From NCBI GenBank assembly GCA_014730235.1, contig WJIO01000170.1:1-5348 (forward strand): a stretch of DNA of 5,348 nucleotides. The letters are read 5' to 3'. Positions 1-5,090 of this stretch are shown here, piece by piece (the first letter of the stretch is position 1; the number at the start of each line of letters is the position of its first letter). Made by a program: the position numbers and the translations under genes. Under the pieces are notes generated by a model, which was not told the DNA's origin, ran no database searches, and worked only from the letters and a program-made list of their open reading frames with translations. The stretch is from Candidatus Poribacteria bacterium (GTDB lineage: Bacteria; Poribacteria; DTPJ01; WJIO01).

Positions 1-535
1 ATATAATACTGCTGTCTTTATAACGGGAAACCAGGTCGCGGATCCAGTCGTTAAGCATTTTCCGGCTTAAGGAATAGGGGTTACGGACAAAATCCTCCAA
101 ACTTTCATGAGCTAAATCAACCCAGGCCCCGATATGCCAGGCTATAGTGGGGATAATCCTGATTGATCGTTCTGAGCAATCTTCCAGCATTATGTCAAAA
201 CGCTGCCAGAAAATTTTCCGGTTTTCTTCAGCAAGGTAGGTTTTTTCGATCTGGGCTGGCCAGAATTGACTGGCTCTTACCCTTATGGTATCAACTCCTA
301 AATCCTGAAGCATATCCAGAGAATTACGGGCTTCCGATAGGGAACTATCAAGATTACCACCCATCAGGTCTGCCACGTAGAAATCCAGGAGTTCATGTTT
401 ATTTACCCCGACAGATCGAAAAGGTTTTTCATTCATCAGTAGTTGATTTCCACGCCGATTCAGGAAATAATTATTATCCTCCTGAGAAAGTGCGCCATAA
501 AATAATAAACTTATTAGATATAAATGAATTAACAT
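1..535 (-). CDS. Secreted glycoside hydrolase, GH5/cellulase-like, N-terminal part (cut by window edge)
   Basis: The frame reads from ATG at 535 to the left edge without a stop, giving 178 residues and no C-terminus. GGAG at 545-548 lies 9 bases before the ATG. Residues 1-17 look like a signal peptide: a hydrophobic run ending in GALS, with cleavage likely before QED. The n-region has no Lys or Arg, which is weak but acceptable. The mature protein begins with the strand typical of GH5-like (beta/alpha)8 hydrolases (RRGNQLLMNEKPFRSVGVN, about residues 27-45). GVDTIRVR (80-87) follows, then IRIIPTIAWHIGAW (125-138), then an NPYSLSRKMLNDWIRDLVSRY-like helix (152-172) that in this superfamily precedes the strand carrying the acid/base Glu. 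Both catalytic glutamates would lie beyond the window. The likely role is hydrolysis of a beta-linked polysaccharide outside the cytoplasm; the substrate cannot be told. It is transcribed away from the 781-1167 gene. Confidence 0.8.
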   Translation of the reverse strand, partial: MLIHLYLISLLFYGALSQEDNNYFLNRRGNQLLMNEKPFRSVGVNKHELLDFYVADLMGGNLDSSLSEARNSLDMLQDLGVDTIRVRASQFWPAQIEKTYLAEENRKIFWQRFDIMLEDCSERSIRIIPTIAWHIGAWVDLAHESLEDFVRNPYSLSRKMLNDWIRDLVSRYKDSSII

Positions 536-583
536 CGTATTATTCTCCAGTGGGGAAGATTGATAATATCAAATATGAATTGT

Positions 584-612
584 TTAATAACATATAAAAG
601 CTTTAGTGTCAA
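584..612 (-). promoter_or_regulatory. Sigma-70 promoter for the glycoside hydrolase gene
   Basis: On the minus strand TTGACA (612-607) is followed by a 17-bp spacer and TATTAA (589-584). A TG one base before the -10 makes it an extended -10 promoter. The predicted transcription start is near 577, giving a leader of about 42 bases before the ATG at 535. The match is seen in the sequence; activity is inferred. Confidence 0.6.
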
Positions 613-640
613 GGTATAGTAAAAATTACCAGAATATTAT

Positions 641-669
641 TTGACATTCATCGTATTAAATGGTATAAT
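641..669 (+). promoter_or_regulatory. Consensus sigma-70 promoter for the small secreted protein
   Basis: TTGACA (641-646) and TATAAT (664-669) both match the sigma-70 consensus perfectly and are separated by the optimal 17 bp. The start would fall near 676, leaving a leader of about 105 bases before the ATG at 781. A promoter this strong in front of a short secreted protein suggests high expression unless it is repressed. It is divergent from the hydrolase promoter, whose -35 lies 28 bp away. Confidence 0.8.
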
Positions 670-678
670 TAATACATG

Positions 679-704
679 TTAAACATTTATGTTATTAAAC
701 ATTT
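679..704 (+). repeat. Direct repeat TTAAACATTT (two copies) at the predicted transcript start
   Basis: TTAAACATTT occurs at 679-688 and 695-704, a 16-bp period. The first copy overlaps a short inverted repeat (AACAT 682-686, ATGTT 689-693). The position, immediately downstream of the predicted start near 676, is where a repressor operator would sit. The repeats are seen directly; the operator role is inferred. Confidence 0.4.
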
Positions 705-711
705 GTGTATA

Positions 712-728
712 TCATGGTATATCCATGA
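712..728 (+). promoter_or_regulatory. Inverted repeat in the leader of the small secreted protein gene
   Basis: TCATGG (712-717) and CCATGA (723-728) form a perfect 6-bp inverted repeat around a 5-base centre. It could be a small RNA hairpin in the 5' leader or a DNA-binding dyad. No riboswitch class is recognised. Confidence 0.35.
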
Positions 729-780
729 GATAACCATTTCTTAGATCACCTTATTCATAGGGTAGATTAGGGAGGGAAAA

Positions 781-1167
781 ATGAAAAGAAGGATTTTACT
801 TACTGGTCTTATTATCACTGGACTTCTTATAGTGTCAACAGCTATGGCTGGAGTTGCAGGCGATGAATGGACGGTCTCTATGTGGGACAGCGATGGAGAG
901 CTTTTGACAGATACCTGGTGCATTAATATGGCCAATGCCACTATTGGTAAAGTAGATTCTGATTCTTATGGTGAAGGTGGAGTAACATGCCGCACAAACT
1001 TTTTTGGTAAAAAAAGAATTCTGCTTAATTTCCCGGATGACTATACAATATTTAGCGGAATTTTCATTACCAATCATGGTGGTTCTGAAGTAATTTACGG
1101 TATGTTTGTAAATTATATTACAGGTTATCATGGAACTTTTGTAGCAGTTCCCGGAACTCCTGCCTGA
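781..1167 (+). CDS. Small secreted protein of unknown function
   Basis: The frame encodes 128 residues. An AGGGAGGG purine tract (769-776) ends 4 bases before the ATG and supports the start. Residues 1-23 form a textbook signal peptide: KRR, a hydrophobic core (5-18), then STAMA with predicted cleavage before GVAG. The mature chain of about 105 residues has only two cysteines (C47 and C70), which could pair, and is rich in Gly, aromatic and beta-branched residues, suggesting a small all-beta fold. It has no lipobox, no sortase signal and no second membrane segment. I do not recognise the family. The gene stands alone, with its own consensus promoter and the palindromic terminator just after the TGA stop. 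An exported structural, binding or inhibitor-like protein is possible, but no function can be assigned. The reading frame itself is convincing. Confidence 0.8.
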   Translation: MKRRILLTGLIITGLLIVSTAMAGVAGDEWTVSMWDSDGELLTDTWCINMANATIGKVDSDSYGEGGVTCRTNFFGKKRILLNFPDDYTIFSGIFITNHGGSEVIYGMFVNYITGYHGTFVAVPGTPA

Positions 1168-1176
1168 TAATTGAAA

Positions 1177-1234
1177 ATATTTAAAACCAGAAAAGGCAGG
1201 ATAATATTATCCTGCCTTTTCTGGTTTTAAATAT
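1177..1234. terminator. Bidirectional terminator, perfect 58-bp palindrome between convergent genes
   Basis: Bases 1177-1234 are perfectly self-complementary about 1205/1206 (29-bp arms, no fixed loop). The arm contains CCAGAAAAGGCAGG flanked by A and T runs, so on either strand the RNA would form a long hairpin followed by a U-rich tail. A further ATTG/CAAT pair (1170-1173 and 1235-1238) extends the stem across a 3-base bulge. It begins 10 bases after the stop of the upstream plus-strand gene and 8 bases after the stop of the facing minus-strand gene, the expected place for a shared terminator. Confidence 0.85.
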
Positions 1235-1241
1235 CAATAGT

Positions 1242-2051
1242 TTATATATTTTCTTTCAGCCATTTATAGCATTTAGTATAACCCAAAAAACCAGTATCTG
1301 CACCTTCGGGTCCTTCATATTCAGAACACCACACGCCGTCATATTCAGCATCTTTAAGGCATTTTACAGCATATTCCAGATCTATTTCACCATCTCCCAA
1401 AGCTGCACCTTTGTAATTACTCAGGCTTCCTGTTCCATCTTTCATATGTGTGTGGAAGGTATAAGGGGCTACTATTTCATAGTAATGGGCCAGTTCCTGC
1501 AAGGTATGTCCAGCCCATCGGTAATTCATAGTGTCCATATTTGCGCCGACCCAATCTGAGCCGACTTTTTCAAATAGCTCTACCTGTAGATCACCGTCAT
1601 TGGTGATATAACCATGATTATCCACAGCTAATTTAATATTATTCTTTTCAGCGGCATCAACGCATCGCACCAGACATCCGGCCATGGCATCAACCCACTT
1701 TTCCTCAGGAACCGAGTCTTTTGGACTTCCACCTTCTGTGCGAATTGCATATGCACCCAGAATATTACCTAAACCACAGATGCGATTCATACGCTCAACC
1801 TGGGCTTTTATCTTTTCTTCATCCAGTACCACAAAATCATTTCCTGCGGAAAGGGCAGAAACTTTGAGGCCAAAGGATTCTACTTCTTTCCTTACTTCTT
1901 CGGCTTTTGCTTCAGGATTATCAATTTCAGGAGTCCAGACATCAGAGATGGCCAGTTCCAGATATTCATAACCCGTATCTTTGGCATATTTAAGGTAATC
2001 TGTAAAGGACAATCCGGGGAAGTTATAGTGAATAACACCGATTTTTGCCAT
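1242..2051 (-). CDS. Alternative internal translation product: stand-alone sugar phosphate isomerase (269 aa)
   Basis: Within the 411-codon frame, ATG at 2051 is preceded by AAGGAG (2066-2061) with a 9-base spacer, one of the best ribosome binding sites in the window. The product starts exactly where this isomerase family normally starts, and its 269 residues are a normal length for a complete barrel. Either two neighbouring genes have been joined by loss of a stop codon, or the locus makes both products. The sequence cannot say which. The feature is listed separately because it changes how the gene should be annotated. Confidence 0.6.
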   Translation of the reverse strand: MAKIGVIHYNFPGLSFTDYLKYAKDTGYEYLELAISDVWTPEIDNPEAKAEEVRKEVESFGLKVSALSAGNDFVVLDEEKIKAQVERMNRICGLGNILGAYAIRTEGGSPKDSVPEEKWVDAMAGCLVRCVDAAEKNNIKLAVDNHGYITNDGDLQVELFEKVGSDWVGANMDTMNYRWAGHTLQELAHYYEIVAPYTFHTHMKDGTGSLSNYKGAALGDGEIDLEYAVKCLKDAEYDGVWCSEYEGPEGADTGFLGYTKCYKWLKENI

Positions 2052-2477
2052 TTTATTTTTCTCCTTTTTAATGTTGCTAAACAAATCATCCACTGTCTTT
2101 GCAGACTTAAATTTTGTCAGATTTGTTGTAACAAAAAGTATGCGTCTACCTTTCTTACCCTTAATTGATTCAGGTAAATGCTTAACCTCACCTGTATTAA
2201 CTTTATAATATTCCTTATCAGCGTCAGGATGGTCTTTTTCCAGCGGCAGTAACTGGGAACGCTTCAATCTGGATATACTTTTAATTTCAGCCCAATAATC
2301 AATTTTCCATTTCTCCTTGCCAAAGGCACTTGTCTGGTAAAATGCTATGTATCGGACATTTTTCAATTCAGCAGGGGCTTTATCAACAGGTATTCGATAC
2401 CAGTTTTGGGTATGAGCTATGTGCAGATCGCGCTTGTTATTTACTATAACTACAAGCACTAACTCATCTTTTTCCAA
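1242..2477 (-). CDS. Sugar phosphate isomerase/epimerase with fused N-terminal domain of unknown function
   Basis: The frame encodes 411 residues from a TTG at 2477, with GGAG 7 bases upstream. Residues 1-142 form a soluble alpha/beta domain with NWYRIPV (25-31), IAFYQTSAFGKEKW (44-57) and EYYKVNTGEVKHLP (89-102). I have a sense of having seen stand-alone bacterial proteins like this, but I cannot name a function. Residues 143-411 form a complete xylose-isomerase-like TIM barrel (AP endonuclease family 2 type), starting MAKIGVIHYNFPG as free enzymes do. Probable metal ligands, numbered from that Met, are D144 (in DNHG), D173 (in NMDTMNY), H202 (in HTHMKDG) and E244 (in CSEYEGP). D144 replaces the Glu more usual in this superfamily. 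The family isomerises or epimerises sugars or inositol derivatives; the substrate is not readable here. A strong internal start at 2051 means the isomerase may also be made alone. A weak GATAAT -10 (2518-2513) lacks a good -35. Confidence 0.85.
   Translation of the reverse strand: MEKDELVLVVIVNNKRDLHIAHTQNWYRIPVDKAPAELKNVRYIAFYQTSAFGKEKWKIDYWAEIKSISRLKRSQLLPLEKDHPDADKEYYKVNTGEVKHLPESIKGKKGRRILFVTTNLTKFKSAKTVDDLFSNIKKEKNKMAKIGVIHYNFPGLSFTDYLKYAKDTGYEYLELAISDVWTPEIDNPEAKAEEVRKEVESFGLKVSALSAGNDFVVLDEEKIKAQVERMNRICGLGNILGAYAIRTEGGSPKDSVPEEKWVDAMAGCLVRCVDAAEKNNIKLAVDNHGYITNDGDLQVELFEKVGSDWVGANMDTMNYRWAGHTLQELAHYYEIVAPYTFHTHMKDGTGSLSNYKGAALGDGEIDLEYAVKCLKDAEYDGVWCSEYEGPEGADTGFLGYTKCYKWLKENI
2061..2066 (-). 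promoter_or_regulatory. Internal ribosome binding site before the isomerase domain
   Basis: AAGGAG on the minus strand, 9 bases before the ATG at 2051 and in the middle of an open frame. It decides the likely start of the free isomerase. It also codes for the Lys-Glu-rich linker IKKEKNK between the two domains, so linker composition alone does not prove an evolved interdomain hinge. Confidence 0.65.
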
Positions 2478-2922
2478 TCTTTATCTCCGTATTTCACCAC
2501 CATCAGGGCAATATTATCATCCTGAATTTATTTTTTTTGGCTCTTCTGAATTGAGTGTGGAAATAATTTAAAACTTTCTAAGCATTTCATTCCTGCAAAA
2601 GCAGGAATGACAGCATAAAGAAGTTTCTTATTTTTAACAAACTAAACCCGGAAGAACCTTTTTTTAAGACCCATATCCGAAAACTTTTCAAATCCCCTAT
2701 TAGTGAATCCCTGATCTGTTCGACATTATCACCAATATCAGAAGGTATCATCCTAACCAAACGAGCAAATTCCATTGGTAAAACATGTTTGCATATCGAG
2801 TGTCTACGGTATGTCTGTATAAAAATCGGTTTAAAATATAGAGGGTGGTGGGTATGGGGTAATAACTTCCGACATACATACGGTTGGCTGATTGTAAAAT
2901 GGCGGCTATAATACTTCCAGGT
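2478..2922. other. Gene-poor region downstream of accA
   Basis: This 445-bp stretch holds no gene I can support. Its contents are the ribosome binding site of the fused isomerase gene (near 2485), a hairpin at 2587-2610, and two short minus-strand frames. One frame (2930-2748, 60 codons) overlaps the accA stop. The other (2775-2587, 62 codons) includes a polar stretch near its start (residues 9-28) that could be part of a decayed gene. Neither has a Shine-Dalgarno site or a recognisable product. No clear rho-independent terminator for accDA is visible close to the accA stop. Confidence 0.5.
2587..2610. repeat. REP-like short palindrome TCATTCCTGC-AAAA-GCAGGAATGA
   Basis: A perfect 10-bp stem (2587-2596 with 2601-2610) around an AAAA loop. 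The wording resembles the dispersed extragenic palindromes of the CATTCCTGC...GCAGGAATG type known in many bacteria. It has no U-tract on either side, so it is a poor intrinsic terminator, although it could stabilise or end the accDA transcript. Confidence 0.55.
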
Positions 2923-3891
2923 TTATTCATAATTTTCATCAATAAATTCGCCAATATTCCTGTATTTCTGGTATCTCTGTTCAACCAGATCATCAATTTC
3001 AAGCTTAACAAGGACATCAAGATTTTTCTTGACAGCTCTTCCCACTCTTTGTATTGCAGTTTCTATATCCCTATGAGCACCTTCCAGGGGTTCTTTAATT
3101 ATCTCGTCAACTATACCGAATTCATGTAATTCTTCTGCAGTCAATTTTAATGCTACAGCCGATTCAGGCGGGGTGATATGCGCTCTCCAGAGGATTTCGC
3201 TGCAAGTTTCAGGCAGACATACGCTGTATATTGCGTTTTCCAGCATCAATATTTTATCGGCAACACCGATTCCCAGAGCGCCGCCGCTTCCTCCTTCTCC
3301 AATAACAACGCAGATTATGGGAGTTTCGAGGGCTGACATTTCGGCCAGATTTTCGGCAATGGCAAAAGCTTGTCCCCGTTCTTCAGCATCAACACCTGGA
3401 TGGGCTCCCTGGGTATCCACAAATGTTATCACTGGTTTTTTGAATTTTTCTGCCAACTTCATAATACGAAGAGCTTTTCTATAACCCTCAGGATGCATCA
3501 AACCGAAGTTTCTTTCCAGACGCTCTTTTGTATCTTTTCCTTTTTCCTGACCCAGGAATACTACGTCATAGTTTCTGAATTTCCCTATCCCGGCTATAAG
3601 GGCGAGATCATCACCGTAAATGCGGTCTCCAAAAAGTTCAGTTTTATTCCTTATCAGTGAATTTATATAATCAGAAGCCCTTGGTCGCTGGACTTCCCGC
3701 TGCATTAAAACCTTATACCAGGGGGAAATATTGGAGTATAGAGCCCGTTTTTCCCTGTTAAGCTTTTTTTCCAGCAGTTCGATTTCCCGGGAGAAATCCG
3801 TTTGAAATGAAGATACAGTTTCTTTCAACTCTTCAATTTTACTTTCAAGTTCCATTATGGGTTTTTCAAAATCAAGTATATTTTTATCCAT
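2923..3891 (-). CDS. accA: Acetyl-CoA carboxylase carboxyltransferase subunit alpha
   Basis: The product is 322 residues, the family's usual length, and forms the carboxyltransferase with AccD; together they move the carboxyl group from carboxybiotin to acetyl-CoA, the committed step of fatty acid synthesis in the cytoplasm. Visible family landmarks are LDFEKPI near the N-terminus with a coiled-coil helix (about 13-50), RPRASDYI (69-76), GDRIYGDD (88-95), RNFGLMHPEGYRKALR (127-142), GAHPGVDAEERGQ (162-174), GEGGSGGAL (198-206) and EPLEGAHRD (267-275). I chose ATG 3891 over the in-frame GTG 3900 because AGGTG lies just upstream of the ATG and no site precedes the GTG, which directly abuts the accD stop. 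It lies 9 bp after accD and is surely co-transcribed and translationally coupled. Departures from common family wording include DTQGAHPG for DTPGAYPG and PETC for PEGC. Confidence 0.95.
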   Translation of the reverse strand: MDKNILDFEKPIMELESKIEELKETVSSFQTDFSREIELLEKKLNREKRALYSNISPWYKVLMQREVQRPRASDYINSLIRNKTELFGDRIYGDDLALIAGIGKFRNYDVVFLGQEKGKDTKERLERNFGLMHPEGYRKALRIMKLAEKFKKPVITFVDTQGAHPGVDAEERGQAFAIAENLAEMSALETPIICVVIGEGGSGGALGIGVADKILMLENAIYSVCLPETCSEILWRAHITPPESAVALKLTAEELHEFGIVDEIIKEPLEGAHRDIETAIQRVGRAVKKNLDVLVKLEIDDLVEQRYQKYRNIGEFIDENYE

Positions 3892-3900
3892 ATCCAACAC

Positions 3901-4689
3901 CTATGAAAAGAAATCCAGCAGGTCTGCCAGAACTGATTTCATTTCGTTTCTTTCAACAATCATATCTATCATCCCGCGTTCTACCATGAATTTTGCTGTC
4001 TGGAAACCTTCGGGCAGTTCCTGGCTAATACTGGACCTGCCACGTTCACCAGTAAAGCCTATTTGAGTTCCTGGTTCGGCAATAATAATGTGCCCCAATC
4101 CAGCAAAACTTGCCATTACTCCGGCAAAGGACTTAAAAGACAGTACGTTAATATATAATATTCGGGCTTTGCGTAGCTTTTTACTTGAGGCACTAGTTTT
4201 TGCCATTTGCATCAGTGATAGCATACCCTCCTGCATTCTGGCGCCGCCTCCTGAACTAGAGAATATTATCACTGGAAGATTTTCTTCTATAGCTTTTTCC
4301 ATACATCGGGTTATTTTTTCGCCTAAAACAGAACCCATGCTGCCCATTCTGAACCTATAGTCCGTAATACCTATAACAAGAGGTATTCCATTTAATTCAC
4401 CTTTACCGGTTATAACGGCATCAACAAGACCTGTTGATTTCTGATCTTTCTTTATCCTTTCTTTATAAAGGGGGAAATTCAGGGGATCTGATGTATTTAA
4501 CACGGGATCATATTCTATAAAAGTTCCCGGATCCAAAAGCATACTTATACGCTCCTGGGCCCCAACAGGATTATGATAATTGCAGAAAGGGCATACTTTA
4601 TAATTTTTCAGCAGTTCCTCATCGTCAATGCTTTTACCGCATTCAGGACAATTAAAACTTCCTTCGATATTCACTGTATTTCTTGCCAT
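3901..4689 (-). CDS. accD: Acetyl-CoA carboxylase carboxyltransferase subunit beta
   Basis: The product is 262 residues. A zinc ribbon sits at the N-terminus (C14, C17, C33, C36), followed by the crotonase-like carboxyltransferase fold with MGSMGSVLGEKITR (115-128), GGGARMQEGMLSLMQMAKTSA (147-167), MASFAGLGHIIIAEP (192-206) and LPEGFQ (225-230). It pairs with AccA. I chose ATG 4689 rather than in-frame GTG 4701 because AGGTGG lies 8 bases before the ATG, so the GTG is part of the ribosome binding site. It is first in a two-gene operon with its own promoter; accB and accC are elsewhere. Two normally conserved stretches differ. Where E. coli has VLTDPTMGGV this protein has VLSFKSFAGV (182-191), and where GPRVIEQT is expected it reads GERGRSSI (214-221), one residue shorter overall. 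The frame is intact, so this looks like divergence rather than decay. Confidence 0.93.
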   Translation of the reverse strand: MARNTVNIEGSFNCPECGKSIDDEELLKNYKVCPFCNYHNPVGAQERISMLLDPGTFIEYDPVLNTSDPLNFPLYKERIKKDQKSTGLVDAVITGKGELNGIPLVIGITDYRFRMGSMGSVLGEKITRCMEKAIEENLPVIIFSSSGGGARMQEGMLSLMQMAKTSASSKKLRKARILYINVLSFKSFAGVMASFAGLGHIIIAEPGTQIGFTGERGRSSISQELPEGFQTAKFMVERGMIDMIVERNEMKSVLADLLDFFS

Positions 4690-4748
4690 ATTATTCGCCA
4701 CCTGACTTGCTGATGGATGAATATTAGAAGTATAAATAGATTAATAGA

Positions 4749-4777
4749 ATTATAGCTGTATTCGTAAATCAAGTCAA
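4749..4777 (-). promoter_or_regulatory. Sigma-70 promoter for accDA
   Basis: On the minus strand TTGACT (4777-4772), a 17-bp spacer and a perfect TATAAT (4754-4749). The transcript would start near 4742, leaving a leader of about 53 bases before the accD ATG at 4689. I see no operator resembling the FapR dyad of Bacillus lipid genes. Confidence 0.8.
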
Positions 4778-4886
4778 CAATAAACAAGCTAATCCCCAAG
4801 CATAAATTTCTTGTCCGGATAAAATACTGGCATATACAATGCGTGATTACCAGGGATCTGGATTCATGAAATGAGATGACAAAAAA

Positions 4887-4928
4887 GGCATATCCCTATA
4901 CAATAAGAATCTGTAAGGAAGATATGCC
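4887..4928 (+). promoter_or_regulatory. Inverted repeat flanking the ribosome binding site of the truncated frame
   Basis: GGCATATC (4887-4894) pairs with GATATGCC (4921-4928) around a 26-base loop holding AAGGAA (4915-4920). The distal arm ends 2 bases before the ATG at 4931. In RNA the stem would abut the start codon and hamper initiation. Some insertion sequences use such hairpins to block translation from read-through transcripts; that role here is inferred. It could also be part of an element end. Confidence 0.4.
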
Positions 4929-4930
4929 CG

Positions 4931-5060
4931 ATGAAAAATAAAAAAGATATAAAGAATAATACAGAATTAGGCCAACTTTGACAAGAGGAAATAATGAAGC
5001 TATCAGAAGTAACCCCTGGGAGTCTTGATGCTCTGGAGAATCGGATTGAAGATACACTAC
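4931..5060 (+). pseudogene. Truncated, stop-containing 5' end of a gene, probably a transposase
   Basis: From ATG 4931 (AAGGAA upstream) the frame reads MKNKKDIKNNTELGQL, meets TGA (4979-4981), then continues in the same frame as QEEIMKLSEVTPGSLDALEN and on to the IS3-element end at 5061. The TGA sits where a single change from TGG (Trp) would restore one 43-codon amphipathic N-terminus, so a nonsense mutation is likely. The inserted element then removed the rest. A second start at ATG 4994 with AGAGGA upstream is possible but also leads straight into the element. The leader hairpin and the setting suggest an insertion-sequence transposase, but I cannot name the family and the protein could be something else. 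Confidence 0.45.
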
Positions 5061-5085
5061 TGGACTGCACCCCCAATAACGGACA
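5061..5085 (+). repeat. Terminal inverted repeat of the IS3-family element
   Basis: The sequence begins TGGACTGCACCCCC and continues AATAACGGACA, matching the usual IS3-family pattern of a TG tip followed by CTG and a C-run. The family is well known for such ends; the exact inner limit of the repeat cannot be set without the partner end. Confidence 0.65.
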
Positions 5086-5090
5086 CTGAA

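Noticed and set aside
163-597. Plus-strand frame of 144 codons
   Set aside because: It lies opposite the hydrolase gene, lacks a good ribosome binding site and gives no family-like protein, whereas the minus strand shows a signal peptide and GH5-like strands.
2497-2525. Short inverted repeat TCAGG/CCTGA before the fused isomerase gene
   Set aside because: Only 5 bp arms with a long loop, expected by chance in AT-rich DNA.
2587-2775. 62-codon minus-strand frame after accA
   Set aside because: No ribosome binding site, and its last codons are the REP-like hairpin. At most it is a decayed remnant.
2748-2930. 60-codon minus-strand frame starting inside the end of accA (ATG at 2930)
   Set aside because: The overlap with the accA stop looks like coupling, but there is no Shine-Dalgarno site and the product has no domain, motif or sensible composition.
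3892-3900. GTG 3900 as the accA start
   Set aside because: It directly abuts the accD stop with no ribosome binding site; ATG 3891 has AGGTG upstream and gives the usual N-terminus.
4690-4701. GTG 4701 as the accD start
   Set aside because: This GTG is part of the AGGTGG ribosome binding site for ATG 4689.
4864-5076. 70-codon minus-strand frame
   Set aside because: It spans the insertion junction at 5061 and is the complement of the broken plus-strand frame; no protein-like features.
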